Positions 1-9,932 are shown, counted from the stretch's first letter. The stretch: 64,000 nucleotides of DNA from JAAYYM01 sp964483155 (GCA_964483155.1 CAZAAC010000004.1:26285-90284), one strand, 5' to 3'. Numbers and translations: made by a program. Notes: generated by a model not told the origin, from the letters alone.

Positions 1-149
1 CCTTTTCCTACAAAATCGAATTTTCCTGTCGCAGCAAAATAACAGAACACGCCACCTGGCACATTATCCATCAGGACATCAAGGCGTTTTGCTGTCTCAT
101 TATATTTCTCCTGCAGTTTTTTATATTCTTCATATGATACCGCATTCAT
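1..149 (-). CDS. PAS-domain protein, N-terminal fragment (cut by window edge)
   Basis: Only the first ~50 residues lie in the window. After a short polar helix the reading contains LMDNVPGGVFCYFAATGKF, which resembles the start of the PAS sensor domains that often precede GGDEF domains in Clostridia. Two in-frame ATGs are possible. The inner one (first base at 149) sits about 9 nt after an AGAGGG ribosome site, while the outer one (155) is only 3 nt away, so I chose the inner start. The output domain is outside the window, so a regulator or diguanylate cyclase role is inference only. It is transcribed divergently from the ATPase gene to its right. Confidence 0.55.
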   Translation of the reverse strand, partial: MNAVSYEEYKKLQEKYNETAKRLDVLMDNVPGGVFCYFAATGKFDFVGK

Positions 150-166
150 TGACATTTTCCCTCTGT

Positions 167-180
167 GTTAGTATACTAAC
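167..180. promoter_or_regulatory. 14-bp perfect palindrome between divergent genes
   Basis: GTTAGTATACTAAC reads identically on both strands and lies in the 83-base gap between the divergent PAS-protein and ATPase genes. Dyads of this kind in divergent promoters are often operators. It could also be chance in AT-rich DNA, and no regulator gene is adjacent. Confidence 0.35.
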
Positions 181-232
181 TATATCATAATACAGTTAAT
201 ATTTCAATTCGTACTCTAAAAGGAGTTATATA

Positions 233-1615
233 ATGTTTAACGGACGAAAAAATGAATTGGACACCCTCAATTTCCTTTGGAATAAAAATATTATGTCATG
301 TGCTCTTATTTATGGCAAAAAATATGTAGGAAAGACCTTACTTGCAAATGAATTCTCAAAAGGTAAAAAAGTAATATTTTTTTCGGCGCTTCCTTCTACT
401 GCCAAAAAAAATCTTTCTTCTTTTACAAAGGCACTTTTTTCCTGTATTTCGCCAGCTCTCCACATACTTCCCGTGCTTCCTGACTTTGAAACAATATTTG
501 AAAATATAAGGGTGTTTGCAGAAAAAGAACAAGTTGTTCTTATCATTGACGATTTTTCGAATCTCTATCATGCCTATCCAAATATTTTATCTCTATTAAA
601 TCATTATATGGAAAAAGGAGTTTCTTTTGCAAACTCTTTTATTCTACTACTTGATTCTTCCTCAAACTTTGTTGAAAATACCTTACTATCTTCTTCGAGC
701 CCACTATATAAGCAACATTTAACAGCAATAAAGCTTTCTCCTTTTGATTATCGGGAAACAGCTACCTTTTTTCCAAACTACTCTCCTGAGGATAAAGCCC
801 TTATTTATGGTATTACTGGCGGAGTCCCTTATTATCTGGCAAAACTCGATCAAAATGCTGAAATAAAAAATAATATCATGAGTGCATTTTTTTTGCGCAA
901 TGCACTTTTTATGGAAACGCCAACATTGATTATGAAACAGGAACTTCGAGAACTAACGACTTATAATGCTATTTTAACTGCTATTGCTGATGGATGTACA
1001 AGACTAAATGAAATTGCAGAACGCGCAGGACTTGAAACCGGATTATGTGTTAAATATCTAAAATCCTTCTTTTACATGGATTTGATTGAAAAAGAAACCC
1101 CGATAGCATCTTCTGATCAGAAAAAAAGCTTCTACAAAATATCAGATTTTCTTTTTCGTTTTTGGTATCGCTTTGTATTTCCTAATTTGTCTCATATTGC
1201 TTCTGGACGCATTTTTTTGTCATACCCAACTGTTGTAGAGGATCATCTTCCTGCCTATATGGAAGACATTTTTTACGAAATCGTTAAAGAATACTTTACA
1301 AAGTACTGTTCTTTATTACCTTTTGAGATTAAAAATATTGGGCGTTGGTGGGGAAAGGACAAAAAAGATCGAATTGATTTGCTTGCAACCGACATTGAAC
1401 ATAAATGTGGTTTATTTGGTATGCTCCAATATACCGGTGGTCGTCCAATGGATATCAGTGATTTACATGATCTCAAAAAGGAGAGTGAAAAAGTTACTGC
1501 TGTAAAAGAAAAATACTACTGTCTTGCAAACCGTAGCGGTTTTACCGATGTATTAAAAGCAAAAGCGGCCGATGATGGAATATTTCTCATCACCTTGCCG
1601 CAAATGTATCGTTAA
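233..1615 (+). CDS. AAA-type ATPase with C-terminal DUF234 domain
   Basis: A 460-residue member of the archaeal-type ATPase/DUF234 family, STAND-like ATPases of unknown cellular role that are common in Clostridia and archaea. The N-terminal P-loop is visible as YGKKYVGKTLL near residue 27, and a Walker B strand VVLIIDD near residue 101. A winged-helix-like segment follows (residues ~240-290, LNEIAERAGLETGLCVKYL). The DUF234 part begins with FLFRFWYRFVFPN near residue 308 and resembles a restriction-nuclease-like fold (EIKNIGRWWGKDKKDRIDLLA). The start is supported by AAGGAG 8 nt upstream. It is a single-gene unit convergent with prfA. The family call is good; function is unknown. Confidence 0.8.
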   Translation: MFNGRKNELDTLNFLWNKNIMSCALIYGKKYVGKTLLANEFSKGKKVIFFSALPSTAKKNLSSFTKALFSCISPALHILPVLPDFETIFENIRVFAEKEQVVLIIDDFSNLYHAYPNILSLLNHYMEKGVSFANSFILLLDSSSNFVENTLLSSSSPLYKQHLTAIKLSPFDYRETATFFPNYSPEDKALIYGITGGVPYYLAKLDQNAEIKNNIMSAFFLRNALFMETPTLIMKQELRELTTYNAILTAIADGCTRLNEIAERAGLETGLCVKYLKSFFYMDLIEKETPIASSDQKKSFYKISDFLFRFWYRFVFPNLSHIASGRIFLSYPTVVEDHLPAYMEDIFYEIVKEYFTKYCSLLPFEIKNIGRWWGKDKKDRIDLLATDIEHKCGLFGMLQYTGGRPMDISDLHDLKKESEKVTAVKEKYYCLANRSGFTDVLKAKAADDGIFLITLPQMYR

Positions 1616-1702
1616 ATCTGTCCATTTTCATATATTACTCTCCTATTTTAGACATAATATCTAGCTGGAAAGTATCTGCTTATTATTTTGATTTCTTATT
1701 TC

Positions 1703-2773
1703 TTATTCATTCAACTTACTGAGTTTGGCTGCCTGGTCTGCTGCAATCAAGCTATCAATCAGTTCATCTATATCGCCATTCATAATAGAATCAATCTTAT
1801 ATAGTGTCAATTTAATCCTATGATCCGTCACACGGCCTTGTGGAAAATTGTAAGTCCTTATTTTCTCAGAGCGATCGCCTGTCCCAACCTGGCTTCTTCG
1901 CAATTCTGCTTCTGCATCGTGTTGCTTTTGTTGTTCTAAATCATACAATTTTGCACGTAACAGCGCAAATGCCTTTGCCCTGTTTTGGATCTGTGATTTT
2001 TCAGTCTGGCTGTAGATTACAATACCTGATGGCATATGTGTTAAACGTACTGCTGAATCCGTAGTATTAACACATTGGCCTCCGCTTCCTGACGCTCTCA
2101 TGACATCGATTCGGATATCATTATCATTGATTTCCACATCGACCTCTTCCACCTCTGGCATCACGGCAACCGTTATTGTCGAAGTATGTATTCTTCCTCC
2201 TGATTCTGTTTCAGGAACACGTTGTACTCGATGTACCCCGCTTTCGTATTTAAGTTTGGAATAAGCTCCCTGACCAGTAATCATAAAGCTCACTTCTTTC
2301 ATGCCACCTATGCCAATCTCATCAACATTGACTGTCTCTACCTTCCAGCGCTTGCTTTCTGCATAATGTAAATAAAGACGATACATTTGTGCAGCAAACA
2401 ACGCCGCTTCATCTCCGCCTGCGCCTGCGCGAATCTCAACAATTACATTCTTATCATCATTGGGGTCTTTCGGCAACAAAAGAATCTTTATAATCTGCTC
2501 TAATTCTTCAATTCGCTTTTTGGCATCGCTCAGCTCTTCCTTCAGCATATCACGCATTTCTTCATCTGACTCTTCGTTCAGCATAATCAATGAGTCTTCT
2601 ACCGTCTGTTTACAATTCTTATATTCTCTATATGCCTCAACAATAGGATTTAAATCACTCTGCTCTTTCATAAGACTGCGATAACGCGTCTGATTATTAG
2701 CGACACCTGGCTCGCCGAGCTCCCCCATTATTTCTTCAAATCTGATTAACAAATCATCCAATCTGTCAAACAT
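1703..2773 (-). CDS. prfA: Peptide chain release factor 1
   Basis: RF1 recognises UAA and UAG codons in the ribosomal A site and triggers peptide release. The 356-residue length is typical. The catalytic GGQ loop is at residues 231-233 (SGSGGQCVN), and the stop-codon tripeptide position reads P-E-T at 187-189 within [17 protein letters not shown], where PxT is diagnostic of RF1 rather than RF2. The GGQ glutamine is the substrate of PrmC, encoded immediately upstream. The start has an AAGGAGG site. It is last in the rho-rpmE-DUF1385-prmC-prfA run, 21 nt after prmC. Confidence 0.97.
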   Translation of the reverse strand: MFDRLDDLLIRFEEIMGELGEPGVANNQTRYRSLMKEQSDLNPIVEAYREYKNCKQTVEDSLIMLNEESDEEMRDMLKEELSDAKKRIEELEQIIKILLLPKDPNDDKNVIVEIRAGAGGDEAALFAAQMYRLYLHYAESKRWKVETVNVDEIGIGGMKEVSFMITGQGAYSKLKYESGVHRVQRVPETESGGRIHTSTITVAVMPEVEEVDVEINDNDIRIDVMRASGSGGQCVNTTDSAVRLTHMPSGIVIYSQTEKSQIQNRAKAFALLRAKLYDLEQQKQHDAEAELRRSQVGTGDRSEKIRTYNFPQGRVTDHRIKLTLYKIDSIMNGDIDELIDSLIAADQAAKLSKLNE

Positions 2774-2794
2774 CGTTTCCTCCTTGTTAAAACA

Positions 2795-3679
2795 CTATAT
2801 TCTCGCACATACCACACGATCGATTCCAGAAAAATCCTTAATTACTTGAATATCTTTAAATCCATTTTTCGTTAAAATCCGAGTAACATCTCCACTTAAA
2901 TCAAGTCCAATTTCAAAATAGATTCTGCCTCCCGGATTAAGAAAATTACGTCCTTTGTCCGCAATCATCTGATAGAAATATAGACCATCCACAGCACCAT
3001 CAAGTGCTATCCGTGGTTCATGATCTTTCACTTCTGGTGCAAGACTTTCTATCACCCGTGTTGGAATATATGGTGGATTTGATACTAATACATCAAACCC
3101 TTTTTCCAGGCTCTCATTCTGCCCTCCTAAATACTGAAGCGCACTTCTAATTTCCCTACTGTTATCAAACAAATTGCTTTTTACAAAACATACTTCTTGG
3201 TCACAGCCTAATTCTATTGCATTTTTTCGGGCTACCTCAAGTGCTTTATCAGAAATATCTGTCGCAACTCCCTTGATACCATTTTTATACCTCGCAATGC
3301 TAAGTATAATACACCCTGATCCCGTACATATATCTAATACAGACATCCCATCTTCTGTCTCACGTAATACTTCTTCCACGAGAACTTCCGTTTCTTGCCT
3401 TGGAATCAAAACATCTTGGTTTACATAAAACTCCATGCCCATAAAGTCCTGCGTTCCAGTTATATGTTGCAATGGCACTCGTCTTCCACGTTCCTGTATT
3501 AAACTGACATAATTCTCTTTGATTTCTTCTGTCACACTTTCGTCACCGTGTGCATACATGTAATTACGATTCGTCTTACATATGTATTCCAATAGCAGTC
3601 TCGCATCGATTTCAGCATCCTGCACCTCTGCCTCTGTAAGTTGTCCCTTTCCAATTTCATATAATTCTCTATATGTCAT
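2795..3679 (-). CDS. prmC: Release factor glutamine N5-methyltransferase
   Basis: PrmC (HemK) uses S-adenosylmethionine to methylate the glutamine of the GGQ motif in RF1 and RF2. The 294-residue protein has the family's helical N-terminal domain, the linker motif PRQETE near residue 93, SAM-binding DICTGSGC at 116-123 and the catalytic NPPY at 201-204. It lies just upstream of its substrate gene prfA, as in many Firmicutes. AAAGGAG precedes the start. Confidence 0.96.
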   Translation of the reverse strand: MTYRELYEIGKGQLTEAEVQDAEIDARLLLEYICKTNRNYMYAHGDESVTEEIKENYVSLIQERGRRVPLQHITGTQDFMGMEFYVNQDVLIPRQETEVLVEEVLRETEDGMSVLDICTGSGCIILSIARYKNGIKGVATDISDKALEVARKNAIELGCDQEVCFVKSNLFDNSREIRSALQYLGGQNESLEKGFDVLVSNPPYIPTRVIESLAPEVKDHEPRIALDGAVDGLYFYQMIADKGRNFLNPGGRIYFEIGLDLSGDVTRILTKNGFKDIQVIKDFSGIDRVVCARI

Positions 3680-3708
3680 AGTGGTACTCCTTTCGACTGC
3701 AGAATAAG

Positions 3709-4698
3709 CTATAACTCAACATCAGGTTCTCCACCTGTAATATCATATCCATAATTTTCCCTATAGTATTCTTTCCAATCAAATACAGCTTCTACTGCGG
3801 CAATTGCAACCTCTATCATGCTGTCATCTGGCTCCTTAGTCGTAAGCCTCTGAAGCCACAGACCTGGTGCAGATATAATTTTTACAAAAAGATTGCTCGA
3901 ATTATTACCAGCTAATCGTATGATTTCATAGGATACGCTAGCAATGACAGGAATCAATAAAATTCTTATCACCACGCGCATAATCGGATCATCTACTCTG
4001 ATAAAAATGAAGAAAAGAATACTAATAAACATTACAAAAAGAAGAAAACTCGTACCGCATCTCTTATGTTGTCTTGAGCACTTCTTTACATTTTCAACGG
4101 TCAAGGGATATGCTTTTTCTATACAATTGATACATTTATGCTCTGCACCATGATACATATAGACACGTTTTATATCTTTCATCAACGAAATCGCCGTCAC
4201 ATAAAGTACAAAAATAATAATACGTATTACACCCTCTGCTATGGCTAGTACGACATCTGATAAAATCCATTGTTTTAAAATCTGCGATATAAAATAAGGT
4301 AATATCATAAAAATTCCGACTGCAACAATGACTGAAAATGTAACTGTAATACCCATTAAAATCTTTTCAGCATTTTTGCCGAGAACATGGTCTATTGGTT
4401 TTTCCTTGTCTTGTTTCTTCTCATCGACTTCTTCGTAGAAGGAAGCCGAATAAGTCAGAGTTCTGGTTCCTAATATTAAGGAATCAATAAAGTTAAATAT
4501 CCCTCTAATGAACGGAATCTCTGTGAATCTTTTGCTGGGTGCAAAAGAATCATATTGCTCTACGACAACATCAATTTCATTTTCCTGTGTCCTGACCGCT
4601 ACAGAATAACGCTCTTTGTTTCTCATCATAATACCTTCGATTACAGCCTGTCCACCAATGCCACAGGAACGTTCTCTTTTTTTTCTTCTCTTAGCCAT
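3709..4698 (-). CDS. DUF1385 multi-pass membrane protein
   Basis: A 329-residue member of DUF1385, a family often encoded beside rpmE, prmC and prfA in Clostridia. Diagnostic stretches are the N-terminal GGQAVIEGIMMR and the central YHGAEHKCINCIE, whose His, Glu and Cys residues suggest metal binding (inference). At least four hydrophobic segments are visible (about 120-145, 152-175, 210-230, 235-255), so it is an integral membrane protein. The biochemical role is not established. GGAGG supports the start. It sits between rpmE and prmC in the same transcription direction. Confidence 0.85.
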   Translation of the reverse strand: MAKRRKKRERSCGIGGQAVIEGIMMRNKERYSVAVRTQENEIDVVVEQYDSFAPSKRFTEIPFIRGIFNFIDSLILGTRTLTYSASFYEEVDEKKQDKEKPIDHVLGKNAEKILMGITVTFSVIVAVGIFMILPYFISQILKQWILSDVVLAIAEGVIRIIIFVLYVTAISLMKDIKRVYMYHGAEHKCINCIEKAYPLTVENVKKCSRQHKRCGTSFLLFVMFISILFFIFIRVDDPIMRVVIRILLIPVIASVSYEIIRLAGNNSSNLFVKIISAPGLWLQRLTTKEPDDSMIEVAIAAVEAVFDWKEYYRENYGYDITGGEPDVEL

Positions 4699-4757
4699 GT
4701 CGACTGCCTCCGGATTTCTAGATTTCCCAAAATACTGCTCTTTTCTTTATAAAGCAA

Positions 4758-4789
4758 AAAAAGTTGAGATTTGATAACCTCAACTTTTT
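4758..4789 (-). terminator. Rho-independent terminator after rpmE
   Basis: AAGTTGAG and CTCAACTT form a stem flanked by A and T runs immediately after the rpmE stop. The minus-strand transcript ends in a U-rich tract. It separates rpmE from DUF1385, so DUF1385-prmC-prfA probably has its own promoter or relies on readthrough. Confidence 0.8.
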
Positions 4790-4798
4790 CAAAGTTTT

Positions 4799-5005
4799 CT
4801 ATTTGCTTTCTACGCCATACTTCTTGTTGAACATATCAATACGTCCACGAGCCTGAGCGGCTTTCTGTTGTCCTGTATAAAACGAATGACAATTTGAGCA
4901 AATTTCTACGTGGATATCCTTTTTTGTTGAACCGGTAACAAATGTGTTTCCACAGTTGCATGTAACGGTTGCCTGATGATAATCAGGATGAATTCCTTCT
5001 CTCAT
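4799..5005 (-). CDS. rpmE: 50S ribosomal protein L31
   Basis: A 68-residue bL31 of the zinc-binding (C+) type. The visible zinc ligands are C-x-C in VTCNCGNTF and C-x2-C in [11 protein letters not shown]. The conserved ends [10 protein letters not shown] and [10 protein letters not shown] are present. The reading frame stays open upstream, but AGGTGAAG lies a few bases before the MREGIHP methionine and homologues begin there, so I use that start. It lies between rho and its own terminator. Confidence 0.96.
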   Translation of the reverse strand: MREGIHPDYHQATVTCNCGNTFVTGSTKKDIHVEICSNCHSFYTGQQKAAQARGRIDMFNKKYGVESK

Positions 5006-5121
5006 TTTCTTCACCTCTCTATATAATGAATATTTCAGTATTTCATTTACATTTACTAAACACCACAAAGTGAACAGCCTAGTTATTGTAACACAGGTTT
5101 TTTATGAAATCAAGTGCAAAC

Positions 5122-6546
5122 TTACATAAACCTGATTTTTTTTACCATATCGACAAACTCCCTATTATTGTCCGTTCTTACGAACATATCAAGTATCTTT
5201 TCAACTGCATCATCTACTCTCATACCATTAAGTGCACGGCGCATAACATTAATCGCTTCAAGCTCTTCCTTGTCAAGCAGTAGATCCTCTCGCCGCGTGC
5301 CTGATTTTGATATATCGATTGCCGGAAACACACGCTTCTCAGACAGCTTTCGATCAAGCACTAACTCCATATTACCTGTGCCTTTAAACTCTTCGTACAC
5401 AACATCGTCCATTTTGGAACCCGTCTCAACAAGTGCTGTTGCAAGAATCGTTAGACTTCCACCCTCACGCATTTTTCGTGCCGCACCAAAAAATCGTTTT
5501 GGCATGTGCAATGCTGCCGGATCAAGACCTCCTGACAACGTCCTTCCACTCGGTGGAACCGTTAGGTTATATGCTCTTGTAAGTCGTGTAATACTATCAA
5601 GTAGTATCGTAACATCTTTCCCGTGTTCCACAAGCCGCTTTGCACGTTCAATTACCATTTCAGATACTCTCTTATGATGATCTGGCAATTCATCAAATGT
5701 TGAGTAAATAACCTCAACATTATTTCCTTTAATTGCTTCCTTGATATCAGTCACTTCCTCCGGCCGCTCATCAATTAGCAAAATAATCAAATGCATATCT
5801 GGATTATTTGTAGTCAAAGACTTTGCTACGTCCTTTAGCAATGTCGTTTTTCCTGCCTTAGGCTGTGATACGATCATACCTCGCTGCCCTTTTCCTACTG
5901 GTGAGATTAAGTCCACGATCCTCATTGCCACACTACCACCTGGACGCTCAAGATGTAATCTCTCATAGGGGAATACTGGTGTCATATCTTCAAAATTCCT
6001 ACGCTTACTAGCTTCTGCCAAAGAGTGGCCATTAATTGTCTTTACAAAAAGCAATGCGGCAAATTTATCGCTTTGTGCTTTTATTCTTGTATTTCCGGCA
6101 ATAATATCCCCTGTCTTAAGTCCAAATCTTCTAATTTGACTCGGGGCAACATAGACATCATTTTCTCCTGGCAGATAGTTCTCACAACGGATAAAACCGT
6201 AACCATCCTGTAATACTTCCAGTATTCCATTTGCCATTACGCCACTGTCGAGTGCCTCCTTTTCCTTGGAGATTTCATTACTACTTTTTTCCTGCAGTAT
6301 ATTTATTTCATCACGTTCTTCTTCTTGGATTTTTTTATCGGTTTCTACAACCTCTTCGACAACTTCTTCGACAACTTCTTCTTTTGGATTCTCCATAGTA
6401 TTCACAATTTTTTCTTCGTCATCTTTCTGAAGCATTTCCTCAATAATATCCGCTTTCTTCATCGTTGATGTGCCTCTAATACCTCTTGCTTTTGCAAGGT
6501 CTTTTAGAACACTCAATGATAAAGATTCATATCTCTCTCTCATCAT
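5122..6546 (-). CDS. rho: Transcription termination factor Rho
   Basis: Rho is a hexameric RNA helicase that terminates transcription. The 474-residue protein has an N-terminal Rho/SAP-like helical part ([18 protein letters not shown]), a variable acidic insert at about 51-100 with a threefold EVVE repeat, a cold-shock-type RNA-binding domain (about 104-175, [19 protein letters not shown]), and the RecA-like motor with Walker [10 protein letters not shown] at 227-235 and the strand [19 protein letters not shown] lies 7 nt before the first of two ATGs. A promoter-like sequence ~120 nt upstream leaves a long 5' leader, compatible with autoregulation (inference). Confidence 0.97.
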   Translation of the reverse strand: MMRERYESLSLSVLKDLAKARGIRGTSTMKKADIIEEMLQKDDEEKIVNTMENPKEEVVEEVVEEVVETDKKIQEEERDEINILQEKSSNEISKEKEALDSGVMANGILEVLQDGYGFIRCENYLPGENDVYVAPSQIRRFGLKTGDIIAGNTRIKAQSDKFAALLFVKTINGHSLAEASKRRNFEDMTPVFPYERLHLERPGGSVAMRIVDLISPVGKGQRGMIVSQPKAGKTTLLKDVAKSLTTNNPDMHLIILLIDERPEEVTDIKEAIKGNNVEVIYSTFDELPDHHKRVSEMVIERAKRLVEHGKDVTILLDSITRLTRAYNLTVPPSGRTLSGGLDPAALHMPKRFFGAARKMREGGSLTILATALVETGSKMDDVVYEEFKGTGNMELVLDRKLSEKRVFPAIDISKSGTRREDLLLDKEELEAINVMRRALNGMRVDDAVEKILDMFVRTDNNREFVDMVKKIRFM

Positions 6547-6673
6547 AAAATTCCCTCCACTGAGATTTTTATATATCTTTTCATACTTTTACTTGTTCAA
6601 AATCATTTCATTACACGTCATCATGGGATTCATAATCTGAATAGATTAACGAATTATGTCAATACGTAAATTA

Positions 6674-6702
6674 ATTATACAATATGCTTATTGTAAAAGC
6701 AA
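6674..6702 (-). promoter_or_regulatory. Sigma-A-like promoter for rho
   Basis: Minus-strand TTGCTT, a 17-nt spacer and a perfect TATAAT. Transcription would begin near 6667, giving a leader of ~120 nt before rho. The gap to the DUF4364 gene holds nothing else I can recognise. Confidence 0.65.
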
Positions 6703-6778
6703 GGAAAATAGTCATGTTCTATGATATTTCTTGCGTAAAGCTTGCAGATATTATAAAATAGAACTGAGGTGAAATAGT

Positions 6779-7291
6779 ATGACCGATCCATTGACACAAT
6801 ACAAATTAATTGTTCTATATATGCTTGACAGAGTGGACTTTTCTTTGACCAAAGCACAAATATTTGATTTTGTGCTCGAAAAAGAGTACACGAATTATTT
6901 TACATTGCAACAAGTAGTCTTTGAATTAATTGATTCTGGCTTAATCATTTCGAAGTCCATCCGAAATAGTTCTCATCTTTCTATAACTGATGAGGGTCGT
7001 AACACGCTTACTTTCTTTAGTAACCGTATTGCCGACTCCATTAAGACTGATGTGAACGAGTATTTTAAGAAAAAGGAACTAGAACTACGAAACGAAGTAT
7101 CCATACAGTCTACTTTCTATAAGACGACTGGTTCTGACTTTGCCGCACATCTTGTGGCCAAAGAAAAAACTGTAGATTTGGTCGACATAACAATTACGGT
7201 CCCTACGGAAGCCGCTGCAGCCGAAATCTGTGAAAATTGGCAAAAAAAGAGTCAGGAAATTTATGCTTATCTAATGGATCAATTGATGTAA
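6779..7291 (+). CDS. DUF4364 protein (winged-helix-like)
   Basis: A 170-residue DUF4364 member, a family common in Clostridia. The N-terminus, beginning TDPLTQYKLIVLYMLDRV, has the helical pattern of a PadR/MarR-like winged helix (FTLQQVVFELIDSGLI as a possible recognition region), followed by a polar helix and a C-terminal beta-rich part. A DNA-binding role is inferred from fold pattern only. GAGGTG precedes the start. It diverges from rho, and its stop lies 1 nt from the stop of the convergent phosphodiesterase gene, leaving no separate terminator. Confidence 0.8.
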   Translation: MTDPLTQYKLIVLYMLDRVDFSLTKAQIFDFVLEKEYTNYFTLQQVVFELIDSGLIISKSIRNSSHLSITDEGRNTLTFFSNRIADSIKTDVNEYFKKKELELRNEVSIQSTFYKTTGSDFAAHLVAKEKTVDLVDITITVPTEAAAAEICENWQKKSQEIYAYLMDQLM

Positions 7292-7292
7292 T

Positions 7293-8582
7293 TCACTTCA
7301 AAATTTCATGTATTACTTTTCCATCCGTCTCTCCCAAATCAAAGCCCAATAATGCCGCCAACGTTGCCCCTTCATCTGGCAGAGACATTTCTGCTATAGA
7401 AATTCCATTTTTAATTCCCGGTCCCTTCGCCATAAAAAACGTCTGATAATTCTGCTTTGTTGGCAGATAACCATGTGTTGCATACATTTTATGCTTTTCA
7501 ACATCATTGACTCTTTCAGTCATTTTTTCAAATCCATTCAGATAATAATATCCCGGTTTTGCCTCCACCATATAGGAACAAGTCGGGTCAGCACCTAGTA
7601 TTCCAGCTTCTTCTCCTGTAAAAATACGTTCAATCCCATATTTACCTTCACTATCATTGGCAAATGACTTTAGTAAATCTCCTATTTCTTTCTCAATCGT
7701 TTTATCTTTTACATAAATATAACAAGAGCCATCACAATTATTTGCAAATGCTTTATAATCTATGATTTTCCCTGTTTTTTCGGACACTTTTAAATAGCCC
7801 CGCTGCTTAAACTCATAATTAAAATAAACAACTTTATCACAATCCAGCTGATAATGATCACCCAATATAATAATCGTTGTCTCTTCATATAATCCAAGTT
7901 CCTTTAATGTCCTGAATATCTCTCCCAAGCGTGCATCATGTCTTTGTAAGGCTCTTATTACATTTTCATTGCTGACACCATTCTCGTGGCGCATCGAATC
8001 CGCATCTGTAAAATGAACCAGTGTCATTTCCGGACGATACTGCCGCAATGTTTCTAGCAATACGTTTAAAGAAAAATTATCCAGTGCTGGTTGCGAAACA
8101 CCATGAACCAAATGGCCATATTTTTGTAACATTTTAAATTGAAATATAAGTGAACCATTAGATAACGAGGCCGTAATCTGATTTTGCCATGGCCTATTAG
8201 CAAGTACTTCCGGCATATTATATGTGATTTTTGACCTTGCAGTTACAGGCCAAAAAATAGAAGCCACTTTCATTCCTGCTTTCAGCGCCTCATCATATAA
8301 GGTTGTTCCTTTCACATACTTTCGTTGCCACATCCAATCTGGCTTTTCTCTTTGCGGTTGTATTAATACATTATTAATGACACCATGATTCTTTGGCCAT
8401 TTTCCCGTCATGATGGAAGTATGCGCTGGATAAGTTAAAGAGGGATATACTGTGTTCACATGCTCACATATCGCTGCATCTTGTGCGAATTCCCCAAAAT
8501 ATTTCAACCCCTTCATGTATTCCATATCCTGTGTACCCACAGCATCCAGAGAAATTATGATAATTCTCTTTTTACTTTTCAT
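7293..8582 (-). CDS. Nucleotide pyrophosphatase/phosphodiesterase (alkaline phosphatase superfamily)
   Basis: A 429-residue NPP-type member of the alkaline phosphatase superfamily, hydrolysing phosphodiester or pyrophosphate bonds with two metals. Metal ligands and nucleophile are visible: D13 (SLDAVG), T55 (YPAHTSIMTG), HFTDADSMRH, LGDHYQLD and ATHGYLP. There is no signal peptide, so it is probably cytoplasmic, unlike most ecto-NPPs. The substrate is unknown. The frame is open upstream, but GGGAGGAAG supports the ATG at 8582, giving an 11-nt overlap with the rarA stop, so the two are probably cotranscribed. Confidence 0.82.
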   Translation of the reverse strand: MKSKKRIIIISLDAVGTQDMEYMKGLKYFGEFAQDAAICEHVNTVYPSLTYPAHTSIMTGKWPKNHGVINNVLIQPQREKPDWMWQRKYVKGTTLYDEALKAGMKVASIFWPVTARSKITYNMPEVLANRPWQNQITASLSNGSLIFQFKMLQKYGHLVHGVSQPALDNFSLNVLLETLRQYRPEMTLVHFTDADSMRHENGVSNENVIRALQRHDARLGEIFRTLKELGLYEETTIIILGDHYQLDCDKVVYFNYEFKQRGYLKVSEKTGKIIDYKAFANNCDGSCYIYVKDKTIEKEIGDLLKSFANDSEGKYGIERIFTGEEAGILGADPTCSYMVEAKPGYYYLNGFEKMTERVNDVEKHKMYATHGYLPTKQNYQTFFMAKGPGIKNGISIAEMSLPDEGATLAALLGFDLGETDGKVIHEILK

Positions 8583-9918
8583 GAACTTCCTCCCTCGCAT
8601 TCTCTTTCAACCACTTCATATGTTCCTTAATCTTCTTCTCATATCCATTATTAGTTGGACGATAAAATTCTTTTCCAGTTAACTCATAAGGTAAATATTG
8701 TTGGTTTACATAATTGTTCTGATAGTCATGTGCATATTTATACCCTACACCATGCCCTAATTTTGCAGACCCTTTATAATGAGCATCTTGCAAATGTGTT
8801 GGCACTGTTACATTTTTTATTTCGGAAACTGCTTGCGTTGCCTCGAAAATAGCATTACAAGATGCATTGCTCTTAGGTGCTGTTGCAATATAAGTTACTG
8901 CTTGTGCCAGAATGAGCTGTGCCTCTGGCATACCTACTCTCTCAACAGCCTGCGCTGCACTGACTGCTACAGTCAATGCCATTGGATCGGCATTTCCTAC
9001 ATCCTCTGATGCACAAATCATAATACGTCTTGCGACAAAAGTAACACTTTCACCAGCATATAGCATCTTCGCCAGATAATAAATCGCAGCATCTGGATCC
9101 GAACCACGCATACTCTTAATAAATGCTGATATGGTATCATAATGATTGTCTCCAGCTTTATCATAACGAATGACTCTCTTTTGGATACATTCTGATGCTA
9201 CCTCTAAGGTAATATATATTTTACCATCCTCAGACCGTTCTGTCGTCAGTATCCCAAGCTCTATCGCATTCAGTGCATTACGTGCGTCACCATTTGCAAT
9301 ATCTGACAGAAAGTCTAGGGCATCCTCATTAATTTCTGCCTGATATGAACCCATTCCCTTTTCCTTATCATATACTGCCCTATGCAGTATCGTTCGAATG
9401 TCTACTGCTGATAAAGGCTTTAGCTCGAAAATATTAGATCGAGATATCAATGCCCCATTTACTTCAAAAAAAGGATTCTCAGTTGTCGCTCCGATGAGTA
9501 CAATTGTTCCCTCCTCAACGAATGGAAGCAGATAATCCTGCTGTGCTTTATTAAAACGGTGAATCTCATCCACAAACAAAATTGTCTTCTTACCATACAT
9601 GCCTAGCATTTCTTTTGCCTTTTCCACCACCTCTTCCATATCTTTTTTACCTGATATGGTAGCATTGATTTGTTTAAATTCAGAGCTGGTTGAATTAGCA
9701 ATTACCTTTGCTATCGTTGTTTTTCCAGTTCCTGGTGGGCCATAAAAAATGACAGAGCGAATTTTATCTGCCTTAATAGCACGATAAAGAAGCTTATCCT
9801 CTCCGAGAATATGACGCTGTCCCACAATTTCCTCTATGGTTGTGGGCCGAAGCCTTGCAGCAAGTGGTGAGTCTTTCTCCATATTTGTTTCTCTCACATA
9901 ATCAAACAAATCCATCAT
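8572..9918 (-). CDS. rarA: Replication-associated recombination protein A (MgsA/RarA AAA+ ATPase)
   Basis: The RarA/MgsA/WRNIP1 family acts at stalled replication forks as a tetrameric AAA+ ATPase that interacts with SSB. The 448-residue protein shows the typical opening PLAARLRPTTIEEIVGQ, Walker A GPPGTGKT at 60-67, Walker B LFVDEIHRFNKAQQD, sensor ATTENPFFEVN and the C-terminal tetramerisation region (HYKGSAKLGHGVGYKY). AGAGGAAG lies 7 nt before the start. It follows the ASKHA gene by 14 nt in the same direction. Confidence 0.93.
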   Translation of the reverse strand: MMDLFDYVRETNMEKDSPLAARLRPTTIEEIVGQRHILGEDKLLYRAIKADKIRSVIFYGPPGTGKTTIAKVIANSTSSEFKQINATISGKKDMEEVVEKAKEMLGMYGKKTILFVDEIHRFNKAQQDYLLPFVEEGTIVLIGATTENPFFEVNGALISRSNIFELKPLSAVDIRTILHRAVYDKEKGMGSYQAEINEDALDFLSDIANGDARNALNAIELGILTTERSEDGKIYITLEVASECIQKRVIRYDKAGDNHYDTISAFIKSMRGSDPDAAIYYLAKMLYAGESVTFVARRIMICASEDVGNADPMALTVAVSAAQAVERVGMPEAQLILAQAVTYIATAPKSNASCNAIFEATQAVSEIKNVTVPTHLQDAHYKGSAKLGHGVGYKYAHDYQNNYVNQQYLPYELTGKEFYRPTNNGYEKKIKEHMKWLKENAREEVHEK

Positions 9919-9932
9919 AGTATTTCTTCCTC

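Noticed and set aside
5114..5677. Open frame of 187 codons on the plus strand
   Set aside because: It lies wholly antisense to rho, is Ser-rich in the manner of shadow frames, and has no ribosome site. rho is unambiguous.
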